This document shows, one piece after another, positions 36,876 to 44,789 of a DNA stretch of 64,000 nt. Origin of the DNA: Poriferisodalis sp965203655 (GTDB lineage: Bacteria > Actinomycetota > Acidimicrobiia > Acidimicrobiales > Poriferisodalaceae). Location: the NCBI RefSeq assembly GCF_965203655.1, contig NZ_CBDBDD010000009.1, forward strand, positions 62,001-126,000, in the 5' to 3' direction. The position numbers were made by a program, and so were the translations under genes. Numbering within the stretch: position 1 is the first letter of the stretch; each line of letters starts with the position of its first letter. The notes under the pieces were generated by a model. The model saw only the letters and a list, made by a program, of their open reading frames with translations. It searched no databases and was not told the DNA's origin.

Positions 36876-37931
36876 ATGCGAGTGGTTGCCTGCCCGGACA
36901 AGTTCCGCGGCACCGCGTCGGCTGCGCAGGTCGCGGCAGCCATCGAGGCAGGCATCCGCCGGCACGCCGGCAGCGCTGCGGACGTTGCGTGCCTGCCCGC
37001 TGCGGACGGCGGCGAGGGCACGCTCGAGGCGCTGGGCGGACCGAACCGCACGTCGCTGGTGACCGGTCCGCTGCGTGCGCGCATCGAAGCCGCATGGCGG
37101 CTGGAGCGCGACACGGCGATCATCGAGATGGCCCGCGCCAGCGGGCTGCTGCTGGCTGGGGGAGCCGAGGGGAACGATCCGCTCGCAGCAACCACGGCGG
37201 GCACAGGCGAGCTCATCGCGGAGGCCGTCGCCAGCGGTGCCCGGCGAGTGATCGTGGGCGTGGGCGGCTCGGCCACGACCGACGGCGGACTGGGCGCGCT
37301 CGACGCCATGGCGCCGCTGGCCCGCCTCGCCGGAGTCTCGGTGGTGGTGGCCTGCGACGTGCGCACGCGGTTCTGTGACGCTGCGCGCATCTTCGGCCCG
37401 CAGAAGGGCGCCTCGCCGCCGCAGATCAAGCTGCTGACCCGCCGCCTCGAGCGCCTCGCCGACCTGTACGCCGAACGGTACGGCGTCGACGTCAGCGAGA
37501 TGGCCCGAGCGGGTGCCGCCGGGGGCCTCGCGGGCGGGCTGGCGGCGGGTATGCGTGCCGAACTGGCAGAGGGTTTCGAGGTGGTGGCGGACGAGATCGG
37601 CCTGGCCGAGGCGATCGAGCGAGCCGACCTGGTCATCACCGGCGAGGGCCGTCTCGACGCAGGTTCGTTCGACGGCAAGGTCGTGGGAGGCGTGCTGGCG
37701 ATGGCCGCCGAAGCCCGAGTGCCCACCGGCGTCATCGCGGGCGCCCGCGAGCCGGGCTTCGAACTCGACGCTGCGACGGGACCCGGCGATCAAGGGCAGG
37801 CGACCGGTTTGGTCGTGCTGTCGGAGCGCTACGGGCCGGAGCGGTCGATGACCGACACGCTGTCAGCGGTGAGCGACGCTGCCGCCGCCCTGGCCGCCGA
37901 CCTCATCGGGGCCGCGGGAGTTGGCGGTTAG
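36876..37931 (+). CDS. Glycerate kinase
   Basis: Phosphorylates glycerate, linking glyoxylate or serine breakdown to glycolysis. The 351-residue protein matches the GarK/GlxK-type family: CPDKFRGTASAAQVAAAI near 5-23, LPAADGGEGTLEAL near 44, VGVGGSATTDGGLGALDAM near 130-148, FGPQKGAS, and VITGEGRLDAGSFDGKVVGGV near 250. Its last codons and stop (TAG 37929-37931) lie inside the CIRCE operator of groL, so HrcA binding would occur over the end of this gene. Confidence 0.94.
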   Translation: MRVVACPDKFRGTASAAQVAAAIEAGIRRHAGSAADVACLPAADGGEGTLEALGGPNRTSLVTGPLRARIEAAWRLERDTAIIEMARASGLLLAGGAEGNDPLAATTAGTGELIAEAVASGARRVIVGVGGSATTDGGLGALDAMAPLARLAGVSVVVACDVRTRFCDAARIFGPQKGASPPQIKLLTRRLERLADLYAERYGVDVSEMARAGAAGGLAGGLAAGMRAELAEGFEVVADEIGLAEAIERADLVITGEGRLDAGSFDGKVVGGVLAMAAEARVPTGVIAGAREPGFELDAATGPGDQGQATGLVVLSERYGPERSMTDTLSAVSDAAAALAADLIGAAGVGG

Positions 37932-37954
37932 CACTCTCAGCTCTAGAGTGCTAA
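37928..37954. promoter_or_regulatory. CIRCE operator (HrcA binding site) of groL
   Basis: TTAGCACTC, 9 bases, GAGTGCTAA: an exact match to the CIRCE consensus. It is 112 bases before groL ATG 38067 and overlaps the glycerate kinase stop codon. It predicts heat-inducible repression by HrcA; hrcA itself is not in this window. Confidence 0.96.
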
Positions 37955-38066
37955 CCGCTGCAGGCAGTGCGGCAGCGATGCGGCCACCCGTCCGTCGCCG
38001 CCCATTGTCCCGTTATCCATTCAGCATCCATTCAGACAGTGTCACCGAGGACAGGAGCCACCTGAT

Positions 38067-39683
38067 ATGGCCAAGATGATCAGCTTTGACGACGAGGCCC
38101 GCCGAGCGCTCGAGTCAGGCATGAACCAGCTTGCCGACGCCGTGCGCGTCACGCTGGGCCCCAAGGGCCGCAACGTCGTGCTGGACAAGAAGTGGGGCGC
38201 CCCCACGATCACCAACGACGGTGTGTCGATCGCCAAGGACATCGAGCTGGAGGACCCGGTCGAGCGCATCGGGGCCGAGCTTGTCAAGGAGGTCGCCAAG
38301 AAGACCGACGACGTAGCCGGCGACGGCACCACCACCGCCACCGTGCTGGCCTGGACGATGGTGCGCGACGGCCTGCGGAACGTGGCGGCCGGTGCCAACC
38401 CGATGGCCATCAAGCGTGGCATCGAGGCGGGCGTCGAGGCCGCCGTCGGGGCCATCGAGGACATGGCGATCAGCGTCACCGACTCCAAGACCCATGTCGC
38501 GCAGGTCGCGGCCATCTCGGCTGCCGACGGTGACATCGGCCAGCTGATCAGTGACGCGTTCGACAACGTCGGCAAGGACGGCGTGATCACCGTCGAGGAG
38601 TCCCAGACGTTCGGCCTCGAGATGGATCTCGTCGAGGGCATGCGCTTCGACAAGGGCTACATCTCGCCCTACTTCGTCACCGATCCCGACTCGCAGGAAG
38701 CGGTGCTGGACGATGCCTACCTGCTGTTCATGCAGGGCAAGATCTCGGCGGTGCGTGACGTGCTGCCGGTGCTCGAGAAGGTGACCCAGGCAGGCAAGCC
38801 GCTGGTGATCATTGCGGAGGACATCGAGGGCGAGGCGCTGGCCACCCTGGTGGTGAACAAGATCCGCGGCACGATCCGATCGGTCGCCGTGAAGGCGCCC
38901 GGATTCGGCGACCGCCGCAAGGCCATGCTGGCCGACATGGCGATCCTGACCGGCGGTCAGGTCATCAGCGAGGACGTCGGCCTCAAGCTCGAGAACACCA
39001 CGCTCGACCTGCTGGGCACCTCCCGCCGGGTGGTCGTCACCAAGGACGAGACCACCATCATCGAGGGCTCGGGCGACGAGGGCGAGGTGCGGGGCCGCAT
39101 CGAGCAGATCAAGAACGAGATCGACAACACCGACTCCGACTACGACCGAGAGAAGCTGCAGGAACGGCTGGCGAAGCTGTCCGGCGGCGTGGCGGTGCTG
39201 CGGGTCGGCGCAGCCACCGAGGTCGAGCTGAAGGAGAAGAAGCACCGCATCGAGGACGCCGTCAGCACCACCAAGGCAGCCATCGAGGCTGGCGTGGTGA
39301 CCGGAGGCGGCGTCACGCTGGTGCGTGCCGAGTCGGCCGTGCAGGCGGTCGCCGAAGCGCTCGACGGCGACGAGGCCACCGGTGCGCGGCTGGTCGAGCG
39401 TGCGCTGGCCGGTCCGCTGAAGCAGATCGCCGAGAACGCCGGCTACGAAGGCGGCGTGGTGCTCAGCAAGGTGCGCGACCTCGACGGCGCGATGGGCCTC
39501 AACGCCGCTACCGGCGAATACGAGGACCTTGTCGGTGCCGGCGTGATCGATGCCGCCAAGGTGACGCTGTCGGCGCTGCAGAACGCTGCGTCGATCGCGG
39601 CGCTGTTCCTCACCACCGAGGCAGTGATCTGCGACGAGCCCGACGCCGGCGGCGCTCCCGCCATGCCGGACATGGACTTCTAG
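38067..39683 (+). CDS. groL: Chaperonin GroEL (60 kDa)
   Basis: A 538-residue chaperonin subunit: TLGPKGRNVVLDKKWGAPTITNDGVSIAKDIEL (about 29-61), the ATPase motif GDGTTTATVLA (about 86-96), MRFDKGYISPYF near 192, and GVVTGGGVTLVRA near 410. The C-terminus ends GGAPAMPDMDF and lacks the GGM repeat of E. coli GroEL, and it is not His-rich. No groES is adjacent, so this is a solitary groL like the second copy of many actinobacteria, with another groESL likely elsewhere. Controlled by the CIRCE site at 37928. Confidence 0.97.
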   Translation: MAKMISFDDEARRALESGMNQLADAVRVTLGPKGRNVVLDKKWGAPTITNDGVSIAKDIELEDPVERIGAELVKEVAKKTDDVAGDGTTTATVLAWTMVRDGLRNVAAGANPMAIKRGIEAGVEAAVGAIEDMAISVTDSKTHVAQVAAISAADGDIGQLISDAFDNVGKDGVITVEESQTFGLEMDLVEGMRFDKGYISPYFVTDPDSQEAVLDDAYLLFMQGKISAVRDVLPVLEKVTQAGKPLVIIAEDIEGEALATLVVNKIRGTIRSVAVKAPGFGDRRKAMLADMAILTGGQVISEDVGLKLENTTLDLLGTSRRVVVTKDETTIIEGSGDEGEVRGRIEQIKNEIDNTDSDYDREKLQERLAKLSGGVAVLRVGAATEVELKEKKHRIEDAVSTTKAAIEAGVVTGGGVTLVRAESAVQAVAEALDGDEATGARLVERALAGPLKQIAENAGYEGGVVLSKVRDLDGAMGLNAATGEYEDLVGAGVIDAAKVTLSALQNAASIAALFLTTEAVICDEPDAGGAPAMPDMDF

Positions 39684-39700
39684 CGCCAGGCACACTCACT

Positions 39701-39720
39701 CTGGGAGAACCGCCTCCCAG
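39701..39720. terminator. Hairpin after groL
   Basis: CTGGGAG-aaccgc-CTCCCAG, a perfect 7-bp stem 17 bases after the groL stop. No T-tract follows, so if it terminates it does so in the GC-rich actinobacterial manner. Confidence 0.55.
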
Positions 39721-39753
39721 AAGTTCAACAGAACAGCCCAACCCAACGCAACG

Positions 39754-39774
39754 GCCCGGGTCTTGTGCCCGGGC
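39754..39774. terminator. Second GC-rich hairpin between groL and fdhD
   Basis: GCCCGGG-tcttgtg-CCCGGGC, a perfect 7-bp GC-only stem. With the hairpin at 39701 it forms a tandem pair that probably insulates groL from fdhD. Confidence 0.55.
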
Positions 39775-39838
39775 TGCTGCGCGCCTGGGCGGCACAGCCG
39801 GGGCGGAGCGCAACGAAGGGCGCCGGTACCCTGACCGG

Positions 39839-40687
39839 ATGCGGCGGGGGCGCACGATGCGAGTGCTGGTGGACCGCCTGCGCCAGGGCACGTGGCGACA
39901 GTCACCCGATGAGGTCGTGGTGGAGGAGCCGCTCGAGATCCGCCTCGACGGGCACATGGTGGCCACCACCATGCGCACGCCCGGCCACGACTACGAGCTG
40001 GCGGCGGGGTTCTGCGCCGGCGACGGGCTGCTCGACGGCGCGGCGGTGACGGGCGTGCGCTACTGCGGCGAGGGTCCCGCGGCCGAATTCGAATACAACG
40101 TCGTCACCGTGGAGACCGGCGGCAAGGCGCCCGTGCCGACGCCCCGCCTCGGCAACGTCAGCGCCGCCTGCGGGATCTGCGGCAGCACCACCATCACCGA
40201 CATGGCCGCACGCTTGGGGCCGCTGGCGGGCACCCGTCAATTCAGTGTCGACGCCGTTCATGCAGCCCTGGCTTCGGTGCCGGCGGCACAGGAGATGTTC
40301 GGCCGCACCGGCGGGCTGCACGCCGCCGCGACCTTCGACGCCGACGGTCGTATCGACGTGCTGCGCGAGGACATCGGGCGCCACAACGCCGTCGACAAGG
40401 TGATCGGCAGACGCTTGCTCGACGGACGTGACGACGCAGGCGCGATGGCTCTGTTCGTGAGCGGTCGGGCCAGTTTCGAGATGGTGCAGAAGGCGTGGGC
40501 GGCGGGCATCGGCACCCTCGTCGCTGTCAGTGCACCCAGCTCGCTTGCGATCGAGTCGGCTCGGGCTGCGGCCATCACGCTGGCGGGCTTTGCCCGCGGC
40601 GATGAGCTGAACGTGTACAGCGGCAGCCTGGCAGGGGTTCCCGAGCGTCTCGGCGAAGCCTCCGCACCTGCCGGGGCTCCTCCCTAG
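39839..40687 (+). CDS. fdhD: FdhD sulfurtransferase (formate dehydrogenase accessory)
   Basis: Delivers sulfur to the molybdenum or tungsten bis-MGD cofactor of formate dehydrogenases. The 282-residue protein has VVVEEPLEIRLDGHMVATTMRTPGHDYELAAGF (about 26-58), the redox pair in AACGICGS near 115-122 (usual SSCGVCGK), the REDIGRHNAVDKVIG block near 180-194, and SGRASFEMVQKA near 204. ATG 39839 or ATG 39857 can start it; the second gives MRVLVDRLRQ and looks more natural. No formate dehydrogenase gene is in the window. Confidence 0.94.
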   Translation: MRRGRTMRVLVDRLRQGTWRQSPDEVVVEEPLEIRLDGHMVATTMRTPGHDYELAAGFCAGDGLLDGAAVTGVRYCGEGPAAEFEYNVVTVETGGKAPVPTPRLGNVSAACGICGSTTITDMAARLGPLAGTRQFSVDAVHAALASVPAAQEMFGRTGGLHAAATFDADGRIDVLREDIGRHNAVDKVIGRRLLDGRDDAGAMALFVSGRASFEMVQKAWAAGIGTLVAVSAPSSLAIESARAAAITLAGFARGDELNVYSGSLAGVPERLGEASAPAGAPP

Positions 40688-40696
40688 GCTGCCCGG

Positions 40697-41398
40697 GTGT
40701 CACAGATGCCAGAGGTGACGACGTCGGTCGGATGGGGCGTGCTGCACCTGTTCTGCAAGCTCACGCCCGCCGCCGACCGGGCTGGTGTGCTCGCCGCCGT
40801 CGGGGACACCGTCGACGACGATCACCAGGTGCTGGCCGTGGCCGTGCTGGGACACAAGGCCGATGTCGGCTTCATGGCGCTGGGGCCCGACCTGTGGCGG
40901 CTGCGCAAGCTGCAGACGCTGGTGCAGCAGGCAGGCCTCGAGGTCGCCGACAGCTATGTCTCGATGACCGAGGTGAGCGAGTACGCGCCCGACCTGCCGC
41001 CGGAGATGAAGACCCCGCGGCTCTACCCGCAGCTGCCGCCCGAGGGCAAGCGGGCATTCTGCTTCTACCCCATGTCGAAGCGCCGAGGTGCGGTGGCCGA
41101 AGGCAGCGGCAACTGGTTCACGCTGCCGTACGACACCCGCCGCGAGCTGATGTATGAGCACGGCACGTCAGGCCGCAAGTTCCGCGGCCGGATCCTGCAG
41201 GTGGTGACCGGGTCCACCGGAGTCGACGACTTCGAGTGGGGCGTGACGCTGTTCGGCGAGCACCTCGACGACCTCAAGGAGGTCGTGTACACGATGCGCT
41301 TCGACGAGGCCAGCGCCATCTACGGCGAATTCGGCACCTTCTACACCGGACTCCTCGCCGACACCCCCACGGTCCTCGATCGCATCGGCCTTCGCTAG
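40697..41398 (+). CDS. chdC: Coproheme decarboxylase (chlorite-dismutase family)
   Basis: Last step of the coproporphyrin-dependent heme pathway: oxidative decarboxylation of coproheme to heme b. The 233-residue protein has the family segments FCFYPMSKRR (about 116-125, including the Tyr expected to act in decarboxylation), NWFTLPYDTRRELMYEHGTSGRKF (about 136-159, containing the candidate heme-ligand His), VTGSTGVDDFEWGVTLFGEH, and the C-terminal MRFDEASAIYGEFGTFYTG. GTG 40697 follows fdhD by 9 bases. hemE and the oxidase gene further on (53511-56144) fit the same pathway; no ferrochelatase is in the window. Confidence 0.93.
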   Translation: MSQMPEVTTSVGWGVLHLFCKLTPAADRAGVLAAVGDTVDDDHQVLAVAVLGHKADVGFMALGPDLWRLRKLQTLVQQAGLEVADSYVSMTEVSEYAPDLPPEMKTPRLYPQLPPEGKRAFCFYPMSKRRGAVAEGSGNWFTLPYDTRRELMYEHGTSGRKFRGRILQVVTGSTGVDDFEWGVTLFGEHLDDLKEVVYTMRFDEASAIYGEFGTFYTGLLADTPTVLDRIGLR

Positions 41399-41526
41399 AA
41401 GGCGCTTCAGACACGGCCTCCAGCAAGAGGCGGCTTCGCGGTCGGCGGAGGGCGAGTCGTAGTCTGTTGGCCAGCACATCCGGGCCCTGCTCGGGCTGCC
41501 CGGCGAGACCACTCTGCGAGGTTGCG

Positions 41527-43380
41527 ATGTCTGAGTACTCCGCCCCGGTCGACGACATGCTGTTCGTGCTTGAGCACGTGGCCGACCTGGAGGACTTGGC
41601 CGGGCACGAACGGTTCGCGCACGCCGACCTGGAGACCGCGAGCGCGCTCCTCGACGAAGCCGGCCGCTTCATGTCTGCCGAGGTTGCCCCGCTGAACGTG
41701 CCCGGCGACCAGCAGGGGCTCGACTTCGACAACGGCGTGATCACCCATCCCGACGGCTTCGCCGATGCCTACCGCAAGTTCGTCGACGCCGGCTGGAACG
41801 GCATGGCCTTCGACGACGACTTCGGCGGCGGCGGGATGCCGTGGTGCGTGGGCCTGGCCGTCCAGGAGATGCTGACCTCGGCCAGCATGGCGTTCAGCCT
41901 GTGCCCGCTGCTGACCCAGGGTGCCATCGACGCCCTCACCCACCACGCCGACGAGACGCTGCAGCAGACGTTCCTGCCCAAGATGATCAGCGGAGAGTGG
42001 TCGGGCACGATGAACCTGACCGAGCCCCACGCCGGCTCTGACGTGGGCGCCCTCACCAGCCGTGCGATCCCGCAGGACGACGGCAGCTACCTCATCACCG
42101 GCACGAAGATCTTCATCACCTACGGCGAGCACGAGCTTGCCGACAACATCGTCCACCTGGTGCTGGCCCGCACGCCCGAGGGCCCCCCGGGCACCCGCGG
42201 CATCAGCCTGTTCCTGGTGCCGAAGTACTTGGTCAATGCCGACGGCTCGCTGGGGCCTCGCAACGACCTGCGCGCAGTGTCCACCGAGCACAAGATCGGC
42301 ATCCACGCCAGTCCCACCTGCGTGATGTCCTACGGCGACGAGGGTGGTGCGGTCGGCTATCTCGTGGGCCCCGAGCACGGCGGCATGCGGGCCATGTTCA
42401 CCATGATGAACAACGCCCGGCTGTCGGTGGGCCTGCAGGGGCTGTCGCTGACCGAGCGGGCGTACCAGCAGGCGCGGGAGTACGCGCTGACCCGCAAGCA
42501 GGGGCGGGCGATCGGCGCCGAGCTGCCGCCGGGCGAGTCGTCGCCGATCGTGGATCACGCCGACGTGCGGCGGATGCTGCTGACGATGCGGGCGAACGCC
42601 GAGGCCATGCGCTGCGTGATGTACCTGAATGCGGCGGCGATCGACCGGTCCATCGTGGCAACCGATCCCGACGAGCGCGAGCGGGCCGACGAGCTCACCG
42701 CGATCCTGACGCCGATCAGCAAGGGCTGGGGCACCGATCTGGGCGTGGAGATGACCTCGCTCGGCGTGCAGGTGCATGGCGGCATGGGCTATGTGGAGGA
42801 GACCGGCGCCGCGCAGCACTGGCGCGACAGCCGGATCGCCCCGATCTACGAGGGCACCAACGGCATCCAGGCGGCGGACCTGGCCTTCCGCAAGCTGCCG
42901 CTCGGCGGTGGGGAGGCCATGGCGCGCCTGATCGGCGAGATGGGCACAACCGCAGGCAGCCTGGCCGCCAGCGACGATTCCGATCTGGCTGCGATCGGCG
43001 CTGCGCTGGGCGACGGCGTTGCGGCCATGGGCGAAGCGGCGATGTGGCTGGGCGGTCAGCTCTCGGCGGCGCCGAATGATGTGGCCGCGGGCTCGTCGCC
43101 GTTCATGCGGCTCGCCGGCGTGGTGGTCGGCGGCTGGCTCTTGGGCCGCAGTGCGCAGGCGGCTGCTGGGCTGCTGGCGGATCAGGGCTTGACAGTCGCT
43201 GATGCCCGAGACGGGGGTTCGGGTGGGTCCGACGGCGCTGTGTCACCGCAGTTCCTGGCCGACAAGGTCGCCACCGCTCGCTTCTATGCCGATCAGATCC
43301 TGCCGTCGGCTCGCGGGCTGGTGCCTGCGGTCACCGGCGGCGCCGAGCTGTTCTACGCCATCCCGGCCGACCGGCTCTGA
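41527..43380 (+). CDS. Long acyl-CoA dehydrogenase (DmdC/FadE5-type)
   Basis: A 617-residue acyl-CoA dehydrogenase of the long subfamily that includes 3-methylmercaptopropionyl-CoA dehydrogenase (DmdC) and mycobacterial FadE5. Signatures: LTEPHAGSDVGAL near 160 (flavin site), SLGVQVHGGMGYVEETGAAQHWRDSRIAPIYEGTNGIQAADL (about 414-455) with the catalytic Glu, then a 150-residue C-terminal extension typical of this group. The N-terminus (SAPVDDMLFVL) is the usual one for the subfamily. Substrate cannot be told; no other DMSP genes are present. ATG 41527 follows a 128-base gap. Confidence 0.93.
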   Translation: MSEYSAPVDDMLFVLEHVADLEDLAGHERFAHADLETASALLDEAGRFMSAEVAPLNVPGDQQGLDFDNGVITHPDGFADAYRKFVDAGWNGMAFDDDFGGGGMPWCVGLAVQEMLTSASMAFSLCPLLTQGAIDALTHHADETLQQTFLPKMISGEWSGTMNLTEPHAGSDVGALTSRAIPQDDGSYLITGTKIFITYGEHELADNIVHLVLARTPEGPPGTRGISLFLVPKYLVNADGSLGPRNDLRAVSTEHKIGIHASPTCVMSYGDEGGAVGYLVGPEHGGMRAMFTMMNNARLSVGLQGLSLTERAYQQAREYALTRKQGRAIGAELPPGESSPIVDHADVRRMLLTMRANAEAMRCVMYLNAAAIDRSIVATDPDERERADELTAILTPISKGWGTDLGVEMTSLGVQVHGGMGYVEETGAAQHWRDSRIAPIYEGTNGIQAADLAFRKLPLGGGEAMARLIGEMGTTAGSLAASDDSDLAAIGAALGDGVAAMGEAAMWLGGQLSAAPNDVAAGSSPFMRLAGVVVGGWLLGRSAQAAAGLLADQGLTVADARDGGSGGSDGAVSPQFLADKVATARFYADQILPSARGLVPAVTGGAELFYAIPADRL

Positions 43381-43422
43381 CCCCGCAGGCCTGTGGCAAG
43401 GAGCGAGCGCGGGAGCGACGAC

Positions 43423-44274
43423 ATGACCGGCGCTGATCCCGCCGACGGCACGATCGAGCGGCTGAGCGGCTTCTTCGAACGTTCGGGGCCGGTGATCGTG
43501 GCGTTCAGCGGCGGTGTTGACTCGTCGTTGGTGGCCTGGGCCGCCAACGACGTGCTCCGCGACGATGCGCTCTGCGTCACTGCCGTCTCGCCGAGCCTCG
43601 CAACCGACGAGGCAGCCGACTGCGCGGCCCTGGCGGCCGAGTGGGGGCTGGTATGGCAGACCGTCGAGACCGACGAGATGACGCGCGCCGCGTACCGCAT
43701 CAACGACACAGACCGCTGTTTCCACTGCAAGTCAGCCCTCATGGACCAGCTCGAACCGCTCGCGTCGGCGCGGGGCGCGCTGGTGGTGCTCGGCGTGAAC
43801 GTCGACGACCTGGGCGATCACCGGCCGGGCCAGCACGCCGCACGCGACCGGGGCGCCCGCTTCCCGCTGGTGGAGACGGGCTTCACGAAGGACGACGTGC
43901 GGCGCGTCAGCGCTGATCTGGGTTTGCGAACCTGGGACAAGCCCGCCGCCGCATGCCTGGCCTCGCGGTTGCCCTATGGCACTCAGGTGACGGTGCCCTT
44001 GCTGGCACGGCTGGACCGGGCCGAATCGGCCCTGCGCCGGCTGGGCTTCGGCCAGCTGCGGGTCCGCGACTACGGCGACACGGCGCGCATCGAGCTGCCG
44101 CTCGACGATCTGGCCGAGGCGGTCCAACGACGTGAGGCCATCGTGGAAGCGATCAGCGGTGTCGGCTACCGCTATGTGACGCTCGACTTGGAGGGCTTCC
44201 GCTCGGGCAACCTCAACGGCGCGCTTGCGGACGGCAACTGCGTTGTACCCGCCGCCTCAGAGGCCAATCGATGA
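43423..44274 (+). CDS. larE: LarE-type ATP-dependent sacrificial sulfur transferase
   Basis: PP-loop enzyme that adds sulfur to the precursor of the nickel-pincer nucleotide cofactor of lactate racemase (LarA) and relatives. The 283-residue protein has VIVAFSGGVDSSLVAWAA near 25-42, RCFHCKSALMDQL near 96-108, GVNVDDLGDHRPGQ near 122-135, and AACLASRLPYGTQVT near 180-194. The Cys-rich parts could serve as sacrificial Cys or as [4Fe-4S] ligands. ATG 43423 is chosen because GGGAG at 43411 is well placed; GTG 43393 would be the longer option. larA, larB and larC are not nearby. The next gene overlaps by 4 bases. Confidence 0.92.
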   Translation: MTGADPADGTIERLSGFFERSGPVIVAFSGGVDSSLVAWAANDVLRDDALCVTAVSPSLATDEAADCAALAAEWGLVWQTVETDEMTRAAYRINDTDRCFHCKSALMDQLEPLASARGALVVLGVNVDDLGDHRPGQHAARDRGARFPLVETGFTKDDVRRVSADLGLRTWDKPAAACLASRLPYGTQVTVPLLARLDRAESALRRLGFGQLRVRDYGDTARIELPLDDLAEAVQRREAIVEAISGVGYRYVTLDLEGFRSGNLNGALADGNCVVPAASEANR

Positions 44275-44789
44275 GCGTCGCATCGGTGGACGAAGCGGCG
44301 ACGCTGCTGGCCGACGGGGCGATCGCTGCGTTGGGGGGCTGGGTCGCGCGTTGCGTGGCTGAGACGTGCGAGCGAGCAGGTGTCGACCCCGCGGGCCTCC
44401 GTGAGCAGGTACGTGCAGCGGGCGAGCAGTGTGTCGCCGAGATCGGCCCTCCGCTGCGGGACCTGCTGGCTACCGATGTCGACGAGCAGCAGACCACGCC
44501 GCTGAGCGTGCTGCGCAGCGCCGTGCGATTCCCGACCCAGGTGCTCGCGGACGGCGGTGTGCCCGAACCCGATCGCGACGATTTCGAAAGGTCGCGTTTC
44601 GGGGACGATCCCTACGGACTGACGCCGGCCTCGTTCGCCGACATCCACCCCGACCTCGGCCCGCTCGGCATCGCCTGGGGCGCAGCCAAGGCGTTCGAGG
44701 TGCTGCAGCGTCGTCGCACGGCCGAGCCTGCGAGGCGCATCGACACGGCCGAGCCTGCGAGGCGCATAGACACAGAGGGGCAGCGATGA
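44271..44789 (+). CDS. Conserved-looking hypothetical protein upstream of glnD
   Basis: A soluble 172-residue protein I cannot assign. An N-terminal helical part (about 1-60) is followed by PLRDLLATDVDEQQTTPLSVLR and a distinctive RFGDDPYGLTPASFADIHPDLG block (about 107-130) that looks conserved. The C-terminus contains an 18-residue tandem repeat (TAEPARRID twice) from a 27-base DNA duplication. It overlaps larE by 4 bases and glnD by 4, so it is translationally coupled to both. The context does not define a function. Confidence 0.8.
   Translation: MSVASVDEAATLLADGAIAALGGWVARCVAETCERAGVDPAGLREQVRAAGEQCVAEIGPPLRDLLATDVDEQQTTPLSVLRSAVRFPTQVLADGGVPEPDRDDFERSRFGDDPYGLTPASFADIHPDLGPLGIAWGAAKAFEVLQRRRTAEPARRIDTAEPARRIDTEGQR
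44718..44771 (+). repeat. 27-bp tandem duplication in coding sequence
   Basis: Two adjacent 27-base copies (44718-44744, 44745-44771) with one mismatch near the end of the second. In frame, so it only doubles a nine-residue unit at the C-terminus of the 172-residue protein. A recent duplication or contraction-prone site. Confidence 0.9.

Noticed and set aside
38115..39695. A 526-codon minus-strand frame opposite groL
   Set aside because: Groups of this kind arise opposite groL in GC-rich genomes because of codon bias; no independent evidence of coding.
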